From NCBI GenBank assembly GCA_018398585.1, contig JAGTTD010000010.1:1815501-1879500 (forward strand): 64,000 nucleotides of DNA. The letters are read 5' to 3'. Under the pieces are notes generated by a model. That model saw only the letters and a program-made list of their open reading frames with translations. It was not told the origin of the DNA and made no database searches. The first letter of the stretch is position 1, and each line of letters begins with the position of its first letter. The stretch comes from Simmondsia chinensis. Taxonomy: Eukaryota > Streptophyta > Magnoliopsida > Caryophyllales > Simmondsiaceae. Positions 45,000 through 57,349 of this stretch are shown here, in pieces. The translations under genes were made by a program, and so were the position numbers.

Positions 45000-46950
45000 A
45001 TGCCCAAACCTCAAGTTATCTAATTGATAATTTTATATTTTTATTATATTGTTGTTATCTCGTTAATTTGTATTTTATTTTGTTTTTGGAGTGTAAAAAT
45101 GTGATACGGCTCATATTTTTTTGACATTTCTTCAGCGTCATGTGGCACACAACAAATGAAAGTCAATTTATAATAATTGAAGTCAAGATCAATCAATATG
45201 TCCTATCCTCAAATACTTAAGTGGTCATCCACGTAGCTCAAATAGATCAGTTCGATATTATGCGCTCGAACAAAAATTACAGCGTAAATAATTGGAGAAA
45301 TTTCGCAATACATAAGCGTCTATAATCATCAACATATATGTATATTATTGGCATTTGACATCAAAGATCTTATCACTTCATATCGGCAAAGTCATGGCAA
45401 AGAAAAGGCTGTGACAAGTCATGTCTTGTCTCGTTTTTATTGGGAAAATATGCTAGTTAATAATTGAAAAATTGAACTCAAGCTAGATTATAGAAGACAA
45501 ACTAAACTAAAAACAAGAGACTTGAGATTTCGAACATAACAGATCCCGAACAATCCGATCTAAACCTTGGAAAAAGGCAACCTCAAGCTAGAACATCGAA
45601 CTAGAATTAGAACGACCTAGAACTTGTACTGAATCAAACTTGAGAAACAATAAAAACAGTCACGAACTTGATGGGTATAATTTTTTTTTTTTTTTTGGTA
45701 AGTATGATGGGTATAATTTGAAACTTGAACCCCTCAATCTAGAGCAAAAACGAAGAACAAGGATAATTTGTCAGTAGAAAAAAACAAGAAACGTTGAGTT
45801 AGAGATCAAGCCAAAGAATTTACCATATGAGAAAAACAACAAATGTGGAATTCACCAATATCCTAAGTCGTTTATGTGCTCCTCCACATCGATACAATAG
45901 GACCAACTGGCACCATAAGTCTAGACTCCAAGATTAACACGATTCTCACTGCTAAGATGTATTCTTAAGTGAAAAACTAGAACATGCCCCAATATGCTTA
46001 GTTATGGAAAAAGAATAACCTCAAAAAGAGAAGCATATTGAAGGACGTGGAAAGCTTTTGCGGCAAAGAGAGGACAGTAAATTCTACGTGCTTTCATGCC
46101 TCAAAAATCCAATATTTATACAAGGAAATCAACCGTTTAGTCCAACAAACAGTGGAGGATATGGAAGCAAAAAAATTATGCAAAGTGGCAAATATGACGG
46201 TGACCAAAAAAATTATTGCTGAATTCTTATCCACGTATAGAAATCCCGTGTTTTATTTTTTTATGTAATGGCTAAGTCTTATAACGTAGACAAATAAAAT
46301 CTCAAGTTAGAAAAAGTCCAAAATGCACGGGCGCGCATAGCCAAGGCAAACACAAGCGTGGCCTTCAAAACACACCCTGGGCTCTCAAGATTTTGCAAAG
46401 TTAAGAAAGAAGAGAGTATACTCGGTGACTCTCTCATATTTTTGATGTAAATCATTTCCAACATTCTTATCGCTCAAAACAGAAAGCCTTTTGCAATCAG
46501 TTCCATTTTAATTTATATTCTTCGTGAGACACTTATCGTTGTGGTATAGAAAACTTTTTAAAAGCAAAAGAGACACTCTCATAGGCCTATTTCACCAATA
46601 ACATCTCCCCTTCTTGAGAGGCTCAACTAGGAAGGCGTGGTTCATGACTTATTTTGCTGTCATCCATGCTATGTAGGACACCATGAACGCTCTCCTTTTT
46701 TTCTAGAACACAAACCTTGAATGGACTAGCATCCTTGACACTATCAAACCGAAGGTGATTTCTTGATTTCAAGCACTAATTGGCTCCACAAGCATATCCG
46801 TTCACCATTCTATGGAGGACCTACACAGATTAGTCACAACAGCCCCCCAGGTACAGGACGCAGCGCACATATCTGCTTTCATAGAAACAAATTATTCACG
46901 GACCATGTTCAAAGCGCCAGGCACTTTTTGCCGAGATTTGGTTATGGTGT
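45000..46950. other. Intergenic sequence, possible old LTR element
   Basis: No recognised coding region. The ORF at 46038-46268 has no domain. The stretch 45470-46560 has the texture of LTR sequence in the minus direction, but I found no paired ends. Confidence 0.35.
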
Positions 46951-46967
46951 ATATATATAAAGCTTTT

Positions 46968-47213
46968 ACCAAAGAGGGCACCAACACGCCGTCACCGAAT
47001 TCCATTAGAACTCCGAAGTTAAGCGTGCTAGGGCGAGAGCAGTACCAGGATGGGTGACCTCATGGGAAGTCTTCACCCTCAGGTTGGGGACACTGGGAAA
47101 CAGCTTCTCTTCAGGTTAACACCCTGAAGGGGAAATGCTGCTTACATCCCCCCCTCGCAGACCCTGCGTAGGTGGGAGCCTTTGAGGTATTGGGTATATT
47201 CCTTTCCTTTTTT
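46968..47213 (+). mobile_element. 5S rRNA-headed SINE, copy 5 (246 bp, best preserved head)
   Basis: A perfect 14-bp duplication, TATATAAAGCTTTT (46954-46967 and 47214-47227), defines both ends. It starts ACCAAAGAGGGCACCAACAC, then a 5S block with GAAGTTAAGCGTGCTAGGGC and CAGGATGGGTGACCTCATGG. The body has ACAGCTTCTC, GCTGCTTACATCC, CAGACCCTGCGTAGG and GAGGTATTGGG, and it ends CCTTTCCTTTTT. The A box, intermediate element and C box of the 5S promoter are all present with few changes. Confidence 0.94.
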
Positions 47214-47395
47214 TATATAAAGCTTTTGACAACTTTAGTAAGGAAAAGAATGTGGAAATCATTTATATTATGTATCTGGACCAAAAGTGTGAGGGCCAAA
47301 AGTGCCCCTCTAAGCAGCCTAAAGAGAAAATGCTTGATACATGGTATTTCATATTGTTTGAATCTTAATGATGATGTGTGGTAAAAAATATAGTC

Positions 47396-47517
47396 CAACA
47401 ACAACAACAACAGTCCCAGTGTCATAAGGGCTCCAGCATACCTAGGGTCTGAAGGGGTGGATATATGCAGCCTTTTCCCCTTTAGGGGATACCCTGTAGG
47501 GAGGCTGTTTTTCAGGA
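47396..47517 (-). mobile_element. 5'-truncated RTE LINE 3' end or related SINE fragment (122 bp) with (TTG)n tail
   Basis: The sense strand has AAACAGCCTCC, AAAAGGCTGC, GACCCTAGG and GACTGTTGTTGTTGTTG, the same block and tail as the LINE at 6291-6420. The flanks GTAAAAAATATAGTC (47381-47395) and GTAAAAAAAATAGTC (47518-47532) are an imperfect 15-bp duplication. Confidence 0.8.
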
Positions 47518-47639
47518 GTAAAAAAAATAGTCTTAATCGAGATGAATCGATCATTGTCAAGCAGATCGTAAGGATTGAATTAGAAGTTAAGTGCTGCATT
47601 TTCTTTATACACTAGGTGGAATAGATATAGTCGGCCTGC

Positions 47640-47920
47640 ATTCCTATGGGAGATCACCTACTTTCCCTGTCTTGTGTGTAGGCACGTTTTCTTTCTCTCA
47701 TGTTTTGTCCTTTCCACTGATGGCGAAGTCTTCTACCATTGTTTAACAATTTCCTCTTTTTTTTTTTCCTTTTTGATTTCTTTTTTTGGTTTTTTGGATT
47801 ATGATGTCGCTTTATATTATCCTTTTCTACTATGCACTTTTACATGGGTTGGCTAAGGCATTGCTCTTGCGGATATGTCTGTTTTGTGTTACAGCTTTTA
47901 TCGGTAATTATAGAAAAAAA
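47640..47920 (+). mobile_element. Decayed poly(A) retroposon
   Basis: A T-rich sequence ends GCTTTTATCGGTAATTATAG plus A10, similar in style to the family P terminus. The 60-codon ORF has no domain. Confidence 0.35.
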
Positions 47921-48045
47921 AAAGGAGTTGTGATGGTAAGATGTTCACTTACTTGAATAATTACTACATCAGTATTATCCAATGAAATTTTACTGGGTTC
48001 TTGTCAAGGTTATCTAAGTAATAAAATCTCATCTCGAATCATCCT

Positions 48046-48482
48046 CAAGGGGTGTTTATCAACCAAGCTAAACCCTACCTCGTGAGGCTCGAGGCTAGGC
48101 TCTTCAACATTTATCTCAGATGAAGCACGGCTTGAATCTTGCTGAGGTTGGAAACTTTAAGGTCAAGCTTTGCTCATCATAGGCTTCGCGTTAATTCAGC
48201 TCAACTAGGTTGAACTCGAACCCAACTTGGCAAGCTTCAGGTTAATTCATCTCACCTTATTTAAGCTTATTTAAGTTACATTTGGGCTTATTTGCACTTG
48301 TTTAAACTCGAGTTCTATGTAATTAGGCTTACTTAGATAGATTGGATATATTTATACTAATAAATTGTATTACGTGTACTCATTTAGGCTTGCAAGCATT
48401 CAAGCACAAGCTTCACTAGGCCCATACTCAGCTTGTTGAGCTAAACAAGTTGACTCGGCTAAACTTGGGTCGATCTCAAACC
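48046..48482. mobile_element. hAT-like element with GGCTCGAGGCT / TTAAGCTTATTT repeats
   Basis: Starts near AGGGGTGTTTATCAACC. The interior repeats short GCTTATTTAAG and GAGCTAAACAAG phrases in both orientations. The right terminus is not clear. Confidence 0.4.
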
Positions 48483-48831
48483 ATGATGATCCTTTTGTTG
48501 CTTTATGATCAGTCGCTTGGACATTCTGAAGGAGTTCTTAGTCTAAACCCCTAACTGTATCTAGTCCGAACCTATTTAAAATGGGGGAAAAACATCGTTT
48601 GAGACAATTCCGAGACAAGTTTTTTAGGTTACAGATTTCCACCATAAATCCTTCCTTTTCCTGTTTCAAAGTTTTCTGTAACTAATTTTCCACCATTCGA
48701 TTTAACAAGGACTCAAAAACTTTTTATCTCTAATTATTCATTTCCAGAAACACTTCTGTTAGTAGAACAACATTTCAGTGAATATGCTGTCAAATCTCAC
48801 GATACTTAAGAGATAAACTTTAGGGTAAATT

Positions 48832-49205
48832 ATATATTAGTACATTGAGGTTTGATGTATCTATTTTTTAGTCCACAAAGTATATGAAATAATTTTTTAA
48901 TCCAAAAATTTGCATGTATTTAATAAAATAGTCCAAATCATGGTTTGTAAAGGTGTAAGATAGGTCTTTTATTCAACTCATTTTTTATCGTAAGTGTTAC
49001 AAAGTTTCAATTTGTGCATAAAATGAGGAGAACATGCGAGGTTGCAGACAAATTATGACATATTTTACATCCTTTTGCACCGTTGTTTGGACTATTTTAT
49101 TAAATATATGCAAAAATCTAGATTAAAAAATTATTTTAAAAAATTTATGGACTAAAAATATTAATATATCAAACCTCAAAGTACTGATTTGAATTGAGAT
49201 GTTAA
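48832..49205. mobile_element. MITE family G
   Basis: The left arm (GTACATTGAGGTTTGATGTA, AAATAGTCC) and right arm (TATCAAACCTCAAAGTACT, GGACTATTT) are inverted over about 150 bp each. Confidence 0.7.
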
Positions 49206-49544
49206 TATACAGATAAATAGGTTGGCAAGTTTGTAAATGAATGGCGGAGATTCTAGAATTGATAAACTTGATTGCTCTACGGCTGCATGCATGTCACATT
49301 CACAATGTTATTATTATTATTATTATATTATAAAGTACAATTAATATATGCTTTTGAAAAGCTTATAATATACAATTGAATATGTTTGTTTCCATTTTCT
49401 TTTTCTAAAGCAAGTTGATCATGTAGTAGTTACGTTGAAAGTGCCGAAAAACATGTGAATTTTCCTGTGATTAAATCATTTAATTATAAATTATTGACAC
49501 TGTGGTTGGGGAAGCATCCTTGCTCCCTCTCACCTAATTGCACA

Positions 49545-49745
49545 TTGCAATCTTTTTCTTTTTTTTATCCGATAATTTAAATACAAGCGTAAGAAAATAC
49601 AGTAAAGTAGGACAGGACCCGAAGACAGATAACAAAAGGCACCCAAGGAAGATACGTACTCTGGAAGAACTGCCCAAGTGACAAACAAAATGATGAGGTC
49701 AGGAGGCAGAAAAGGACAAGACAACAACGAATTATAAAAACGTCA
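49545..49745 (-). mobile_element. Poly(A) retroposon, family P-like, decayed
   Basis: A T run followed by ATCCGATAATTTAAATACAA at the left is the reversed tail. The rest is C/A-rich on the plus strand like other reversed copies. No domain in its ORF. Confidence 0.4.
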
Positions 49746-49759
49746 AATTAGAATAGAAG

Positions 49760-52640
49760 CCGAAGACACTTTAAAATGATACGTCCACGAAAGGGATCGG
49801 GATAGGGAACTGACTTCAACTCACCTTATCTGACTTGGATAATTGTTAAAGACATGATAACTGTTAAACGTGAGTGGAAGCGTATAGGTTCTTAAATTTT
49901 AGGTAATTTTTTAGTTGTTGAAGCCATGATTGCGGAAAATTGTTGTTAAAGCTATAATGTCAAGACATGGGTTACGACAATTATGAATTTGCATCGAATG
50001 TGATAATGCAGTGGCGATCCAATGTACTTATGGAGAGTATTGTGCTCTAAAAGATTCAGAATATTGTTGAAGACATCATGATCTGTCTTTATTCTTTCAA
50101 ATGTAACAAGATCTCGATTAGTAGGAAGCATGCCAGACTATGAAAATCAGACACTCCCCGTGTGTTCGCTAAGTGGCATTAGTCTCATACTATAGTCAGC
50201 GCTGTATGTCCTTTTATCTAACAAGTTCAACTATTTCGTTTCTTAAACCGGTGCTTAGCACTTCTTCAAATTTTAAGAAGAATCCAATGCCTGATCAGAG
50301 TGGTATTAGGACCATAAAAGTTACTCCGTGTACTCTCTTTACGACCACATATGAAATAAACCTTTGACAGACTATCGAAGTATATCTCCCGACAACCTTC
50401 GCCAATGTCGTATAAGTTAAAACTCACAACACAAATTCTTTTGCTTTATTATCCGGACACAATAAAACATCAAAATTTACGTGTAAACACTCTCTCAATT
50501 ACAAGAAAACAGAACCACGAACAAATCGTGTATTCTTAGATGATTTGCAGCTACATCATCCATAAAATTAGTTAACTTATAGAAAACCTATAGCGGATGA
50601 AAATATATATAAAAGCAAAAGAGCGACTGCAAGAACAATTTAAGCAAGGAAAAAATATCCGAAAACAAAAAAAAATCGGTATCAGAAAACTAGGAACTTG
50701 TTGTTCGGAAGCTAGATTATTTGATCTGATACCATATCAAAGTTATTTTGCTAGATTACAAATCAACAACTAAGCTATTGCTATACCTATTACGTATTGA
50801 TTTTAGTATTTATAATGCGGAATAGAAACATAAAGTTTGAAATTGAGCATGTCAGATTTGAAGGTTAAACTCGAAATCCACCGAAAGAGAAGAAGAAACT
50901 AATTTGTTGAATGACAACAACCAGCCAAAACAAATGCAAAAGATAAAAGCGGTCCAAAAACACGGTTAGAGTCTGAATTTGGGGAAAACAGGTAGGGCTA
51001 GTGACAAAGTGATCGGAGTTGCATTGTTAGGTTCGAGAGCTTGGGTTTGACAAGTAACAGACTCGTAACTCCAAAAGTTACGATCGTTTGAAGTTGTACG
51101 TGCAAATTAGTGTTTCCAGCCCAACGGTTTAGATTTCTGGCAGTCCAATTGTTTCATAAACTCCTCGATTACTCATCCTACATCAATTTAAACGTCGCAC
51201 AATGTATATATAGATCTAAAAATTCTTAGATTATACGTAGGACGATAAAGTATGAGTTGCAAAATCCAACTAGATATCTTCAATTATTGACAATGACCTG
51301 CATAATTGATTTATAAATGTTCCTTGCGACAACGACAATTGTGGCATACATCCCTTGCAATTGTCCAAATTGGTGGGTAAATCGTGAACTAATATGTACG
51401 TGTATTATTTGGTTTTATACATGAAAATTTCATCGAGAATTCATTGACTTATAAAAGTAAAAGATAATATCTGTCACAATAGCGGTAGTAAAAGTATAAC
51501 ATATAGTAAATGACAAAAGACGCCCATACATATTTTTAAACTCATGTTTCAAGACAGAAATTTCCTATGAAAATCCACTAAATTTTTGCAAATAGCACTT
51601 GAGTAATAAAATTTTCCAATCTTTCAGTATTTAAATGATAAAATTTTTGAAAATCAAGTTATCATACTGTATTTATTGAAATGCCAGCATATCTAAACGA
51701 TGTAACAACGCCCCTTTTTCCCACTTTAATCAAATGTGTGTCTCATAATTCACCTTCTCATCTCTCACCCTCTAGTAAGAGTCATAGGGGAGAGTGAGAG
51801 ATGAGATAAGAGAATATAGACCATTAGATCTAAATTAAAGGCTCAGATTTCAAAATAGTTTTTACACCTCTTATCAAGGCTGCACATAACCCCAAGTAAC
51901 CCAAGTACTCGCTTGCAGCCTCCAAAATTTAAAGGCCCCAAATTTTAGAGGATTGTATTTTTAAAATCTTAATTATTAATATTAATAAGTTTTAGTGAAT
52001 TTTATTATATATGAAGAGCTCCATTTGAAATGTCCGCTTGGAAACTTGTCAAGACCAGCCCTGCCTCTTATTAGAGTCTGTGTCTCTTATCCTTTTATGT
52101 GAGTCATGCCATACACACATAAAAACATATATAGGCATTCTTATTAGAGGATGAGAGCATGAGCGGGGCAAATCCTGACCCTCCATTATAATAGACAAAC
52201 AAAATTTATTACATATTAAAAAAATAACAATTTAGGCCCCATACCCCATCATGGGGCAGAAAGAAACAAGGGCTAAGAAAAGGAAATTGTTTATTTTTTT
52301 TGAAGACTCAACAAATCTTAGCCGTAAATTGTTATTTTGTTTAATATTCAACAAATCTTGGCCGTTCATTATAATAAAAGGCTAAGATTCGCCCCTCTCG
52401 TATTCTCATTCTCACGTAAAAATGCCATCTTATATAATATATATATATATATATATAAGTTTTTTTTTATAGATGATACTATTCAAAGGCATGTATTGGT
52501 GACATGCTCACAAGTGATGAGCATGTGAGGTGGTATGAAATCTTGCCGCCGATTGTGCTCCTCGCATCAGTTTTCGTGCACATCACTAACTCTCACTCAA
52601 CATTACTGCCCCTCAACTCATGCCTTAGCAAAATACCAAT
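49760..52640. other. Intergenic sequence, no gene recognised
   Basis: GATCTGATACCATATCAAAG near 50716 is the reverse of a primer-site-like sequence and hints at an old LTR element. A (TA)n run lies at about 52436-52457. A palindrome of about 70 bp centred near 51780 (CTCATCTCTCACCCTCTA / GGGGAGAGTGAGAGATGAG) is also present. Confidence 0.4.
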
Positions 52641-52649
52641 TTGTAATAA

Positions 52650-53133
52650 TAGCGTAAATTATAGAAAATTTTTCTGATTTTTGTTTATAAATAAAATCAC
52701 TCACTAAACTCTCTAACTTTTGAAACTTTTTACTTTGCCCCCAAATAAATTTTTTTGACCATTTTGCCCCTCAACCAAAAAAAAGTTAAATTTTATCTCA
52801 TATTATTTTTTCCTGAAAATTTTAAAATACTTTTCATCTTCTGAACTGATATAATATTACTCTAATTAATTAAAATAATTATATTTTTATAAATATAGAA
52901 AATTTTCTTAATTTTATTTGCCAAAAATATAAAATATTTAATTTTTGTCTAATAATATAAAACCTTTTTCTAAAAATAAAATTAAACATTAGGAACAAAA
53001 TGGTTAAAAATAAGTTACATGGGGGTTAAGTGATAAATTTTTAATAGTGAGGGGGTTTTGTGAGTGCTTTTATTTGTGAGGGGGTTTTCTGTTTTTGAAG
53101 CAAAAGACAATAGGGTTTTCTGTAATTTACTCT
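52650..53133. mobile_element. MITE family A, copy 2
   Basis: Ends GCGTAAATTATAGAAAA and TTTTCTGTAATTTACTC; inner blocks CACTCACTAAACTC and GGGGGTTTTGTGAGTG. It matches 17036-17453 in the opposite orientation. Confidence 0.75.
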
Positions 53134-53599
53134 TAATATTATTATATGTTTGGTATCATTTTTTGTATAAACATTTTTTTGTATAAATATAATTGTTTTG
53201 ATAATTTAAATATAAATTCAAGAAAGCACAATGATGTAGGGTAAGAATTGAAGACAAACAAAAAAAAGCCAAAACGCTCAAAGCAATAAGCTACCCACAA
53301 CATGACATTAAAACAAACGAACGCTTTGACAAATGCTAGCCTAATATTAAAGACATCAAAATTGAAAACCAAAAGCAACGAAAATGAGCTACCTTAAAAA
53401 AATGTACTCAAGAAAGCCTACCCGATGACAAACGATTGTGGGAAAATATATATTGTAAATTATATATAGTCTATTTGTTTGCTTAAAAGGGTCAATTACT
53501 CCTGATTATTTTTCAATATTTTCTTGATTAATCTCTTTGCCCCCTATTTTCATATCTACTAAAAGAATAAAAGTTTTTTAAGGTTATATAGAGTTAGAT

Positions 53600-53690
53600 T
53601 ATAATTTTTTTCGATAAATAGCGTCGAAACGCAATACAAGACAGGCGCATTCACATTCGCGAGGCCTGAACTAGCCATTGAAGGCCAGTG
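53600..53690 (-). mobile_element. Short poly(A) retroposon fragment, family P-like
   Basis: TTTTTTTCGATAAATAGCGTCG at the left is a reversed family P tail; GCGAGGCCTGA recalls the CAGGCCTCGC block of the 44617 copy. Confidence 0.4.
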
Positions 53691-53699
53691 ATACACCAA

Positions 53700-54395
53700 T
53701 TTACATAACAATTTATTATCAGATTAGGTTGTAATCAAACAATATTATCAGCTTTCAAAATATTTTAAGTTGGTGAAGGCATTTCAATTCTTTAAAAAAA
53801 ATTTAAAGAGTAATTTTTCTAGTAACATAAACGAGAGAAATATACACCGGAAGAAATGATTAGAAACTTTGAGTGCTTTAAGAGTTGGATCCGAGACAGC
53901 AGGCTTCTAGTCTCTTGGGGTGTGTTGCTTTTAGCTTTGAGAGCTACTTCTTTTTTACTTGCTTTTGTCTCGCTCTTGTGGGCTTTATCGGACTCTGATT
54001 TGATGAGTGTGCCAGATTTGCTAGGATATTTATCTTAAAATTAAGGCTCCGTTTGTTTCGGGGGAAAATCACATTCTAGGAAGTGGTTTTTCCCTTTTTC
54101 TTTGTTTGGCGTGTCATTAACTCACGGAATAGGTTTCAAATGAGGAAAAATGACTTTCCTTTTAAAATGGGGGAAGTCGTGATTCTAAGTTGCTCAAAAA
54201 CCTTCACGGTTATCATCATGCAAATCGAGATTGAATCAAAATAAATCAGACTGCACTGCAAGCATTTAATATCAACACCGGACAAAAATTAGATTGAGTA
54301 ATTAAAAGCACTTTCGATATTATTTTGTTATTGTTGTAATATAACAACTTTAATCAAGTCGAATTGTTACATAATATTATAGAAAAAAATTATTT
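53700..54395. other. Intergenic sequence, no gene recognised
   Basis: AT-rich; the 60-codon ORF at 53856-54038 has no domain. Confidence 0.4.
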
Positions 54396-54399
54396 AGGC

Positions 54400-54850
54400 A
54401 ATATTTTAGCATTTAGTACATAGGTACTGTGATATTTTAGTAATATACAATGATATGTACCCTGAAGTTTAAAAATTTTTCCATAAATTAGGTATCTTTT
54501 GCTAAAATTTAGTATATTTTAAATGAAAACAGTAATCCATATGTATCTTATATCATAATGCAATAATTTCTTTTGTCCGAAAATACTAACATGATACATT
54601 TTTTGATAATATATAAGTAATTTTTGTTAGAATGTGAACAATCTTTTGATAATATGATATTTATACCACATCAGTTTTTTGGCAGAAATTAGCTTAATTT
54701 TAATAAAAATTCACCAGATTTTAACACAGTATATACACAAGTGATAAAATTTCTTATCTCATGACACCTCATTGTATATAATAAAATGACAGAGTATTAA
54801 CATAATAAATGCTCAAATTTTAGAATACCTAAGAAATAATTTTCTTCATT
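54400..54850. mobile_element. MITE family E, copy
   Basis: TTTAGTAATATACAATGATA at the left and AACATAATAAATGCTCAAAT at the right, with TAACACAGTATATACACAAG and TGATAAAATTTCTTA inside. Decayed. Confidence 0.45.
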
Positions 54851-55139
54851 TATACAGCTTTGATAGTTAACTTTTTATTTTGTTACTTTATATATGTTGT
54901 ATTATTACTTATGTTGTCCTATAAAATGATATAAAATGATTTGTGAAAAATATTTTTTTAAAACATACACGAAGACATCATAATTGGGAATTAAGTTTTC
55001 CTTTGAATCAAACAACGGAAAACCCCACTTGGAATTTATATTTCCTTGGAAAATATTTTCCGAAGAAAAATCAATTCCTAGATTCTACTTTTCCATCAAA
55101 ACAAACAGAGCCTAAATATTGATTTGATCTGATTTAGAT

Positions 55140-55690
55140 ATGATTTTGGGAGGATATTTGATATGATTTAGTTACATGATCACTAGGATGTAGAGCGTTG
55201 AGAAAAGATGTGAGTGCTTAAGGGTTTTGAAAGGGGTGCTCAATGGGCACCCGGATAGGGGAAGAAAGATTGAAAGGTACGTTGATTGAGAGCCGTTGAT
55301 GGGAGTTTATAACTTCCTCTATCCAAAGCTATGTTATGAGAGGGTTGGTGGCTCGCCGTGTAAAAGCTGCACTTTGAAAGGATTGGTGACTTACCTTGCA
55401 AAAGTCACATTGATGTTAATGATTGATTGATGATTGTATACGGGATTTGGGGATTATAATTAGATATTGTAATTCCTAAATTTTATAGTAGGTTGAGGCA
55501 CCCGTTTGAGTCCCGTGGTTTTTCCCTCTAGTTGAGAAAGGGTTTCCACATAAATACTAGTATTGATTGTTCAATATTTATGTTGTTTTATGCTTTAATC
55601 TATGCTTGAGTGTGAATTTTTCCGACAAAATTTTGCATCGAGAGTTTTCTATCGCAAACAGTTACTATATAGGAAAAGGTTTATTCTTTA
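55140..55690 (+). mobile_element. Copia-like LTR remnant
   Basis: Contains the Copia leader style GTTTTTCCCTCTAGTTGAG then GGGTTTCCACATAAATAC (55530-55560), preceded by a region like a U3. Ends are not clear and no coding part is present. Confidence 0.45.
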
Positions 55691-55833
55691 AGTTATCTTC
55701 TTTATCAATTTAATGGGCAAGCAATATCAATAAAGCTGAAGAGGACATTCCTCCAACTAAATGGAACCTCACTTGCTTGGACTTTTTTATGTCAAAAATA
55801 TATCCCACCAACTTTTTTTCTAACTAATTATAT

Positions 55834-55997
55834 TTTTTTCGGTAACGAGAGATTGGGTTGCTCCATCCAACCCCGGCCCATGAGAACATCCACAAAGCCC
55901 TTCTGAGCAGATAAGTCATGAGTATATCCTCAGCGAGAGTTTAACTCCTGACCCCTGTGTGGTGACCGCATGAATAGGAAATGCTACCAACTGAGAC
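55834..55997 (-). mobile_element. tRNA-derived SINE
   Basis: The sense strand reads AGTGTCTCAGTTGGTAGCAT (A box) then GGTCAGGAGTTAAACTCTCG (B box), a body with CATGGGCCGGGGTTGGATGG, and ends CTCGTTACCGAAAAAAA. Clear tRNA-like head; no convincing target duplication. Confidence 0.75.
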
Positions 55998-56009
55998 ACT
56001 CCATAATGT

Positions 56010-57000
56010 GCAATTATTCACCTAAATCATATAGTAAAAAACCATTAACTTTTGAAAAAAGTTAATTATATTTCGGTATCTCGAGATTACCGAGATTTAA
56101 TAAAAATAATCTTCAATACAAGAATTTTATGTTTAAATTTGTTGACATGTAAAGTGATTTTATTTTCTTTTTTTGAGCATAACTTTTTTCCATAATAAAC
56201 GAGAGAATTGGAATACAAATCAGGAGTACTCGAGAAGGCAGGACTGGAGCTAACACTCAAAGTATGTAGCATAAAATAAAAGTATCCCAAAATTTAAAAA
56301 ACACCCCCATTAATAATAGACACTACTGAATAAGATTAGCAGTTCATTTGTAACACCGTGGAGTTGGACTCAATCACTCCGATTGGAGGATCATTCGTTC
56401 TTCACTCTCTTGCTATTATCCGTAGGTCGTACCCGTATTCCCACTTTCAACACAAAAAGCCCAAATATAACATTATTGGTTGCTTTTTGAGGGGAAAAAA
56501 AATACACCAAGCAATAGAAAAGTATGAAAAGCGACTCTATCTTGTGTACCTGTAAAGGAAAAGGAGAAGTTTAAGGGGTGAGAGTAGTTTTTTTTTTTTT
56601 TGACAAGGTAAGAAGAAAGCGTTAGGAAGAACATAGAACAATAGATCTACCTAAAGTATCGTTACAAAGAATTTAAGAAATCTGTCTCGACAAAGAGCAA
56701 TCCCATTTCACATACGCATTAATCGAGTGAAAAATGTTATTTATCCAATCTGTTACTTTATTTCCTTCTCGAAGCACATGAGGAATGGAGCATCTGTCCA
56801 TGGAGTCTAAAGACGTTCTTGTATTCTTATTAATGTTAGGAATCTTCCAAGAGACTGAACCTTCTTTCTTTAGAGCCTATGTGTGTATTCCTAATCGTCA
56901 AATGGAAGATGAGGTTTGCTAGGGTTATACAACAAAGACCTTTTTTCAGTTAAATCGGCAACTTGAATGGCTTATCGAATTCTTTGTAGTATTAATATCT
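56010..57000. other. Intergenic sequence, no gene recognised
   Basis: The short ORFs at 56087-56290 and 56358-56555 have no domain. A T run near 56588-56601 may be an old retroposon tail (reverse). Confidence 0.4.
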
Positions 57001-57004
57001 AGAT

Positions 57005-57105
57005 TGAGGTCTATTGAGATTCAAAGTCGTCACCCCTTGATCAACAAAGATTTGATACCATGTCAAAAATCCGACAGTTCTAAAAGCTAAACTAATGGGT
57101 AACAT
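57005..57105 (-). mobile_element. TRIM family 1 fragment
   Basis: GATTTGATACCATGTCAAAA is the reversed LTR/primer-site junction, followed by LTR-like CTAAAAGCTAAACTAATGGG. Confidence 0.5.
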
Positions 57106-57132
57106 ATATGACATTTTTATTTTTCTATATTA

Positions 57133-57194
<62 letters not shown>
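57133..57194. repeat. (TA)n microsatellite, about 60 bp
   Basis: The longest simple AT run in the window. Confidence 0.95.
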
Positions 57195-57197
<3 letters not shown>

Positions 57198-57349
57198 TTT
57201 TGGGTTAAATCTATATTACTTATATTTATTTATAACAAAAAATAACGACTATGACTTTTGGAGTTATACATCACGGGCAAGTCATGAACTCAAAGCTGTC
57301 CCATGACACCATTTTTTAAATTATTATAAGGAAATTATCAGTTATGAGA

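Noticed and set aside
46038..46268. 76-codon ORF as a gene
   Set aside because: There is no recognisable domain or splice context, and it lies in repeat-like sequence.
46968..47213. 5S-carrying Cassandra TRIM elements
   Set aside because: There is no second LTR, no TG..CA ends, no primer site or polypurine tract, and the duplications are 12-15 bp rather than 5 bp.
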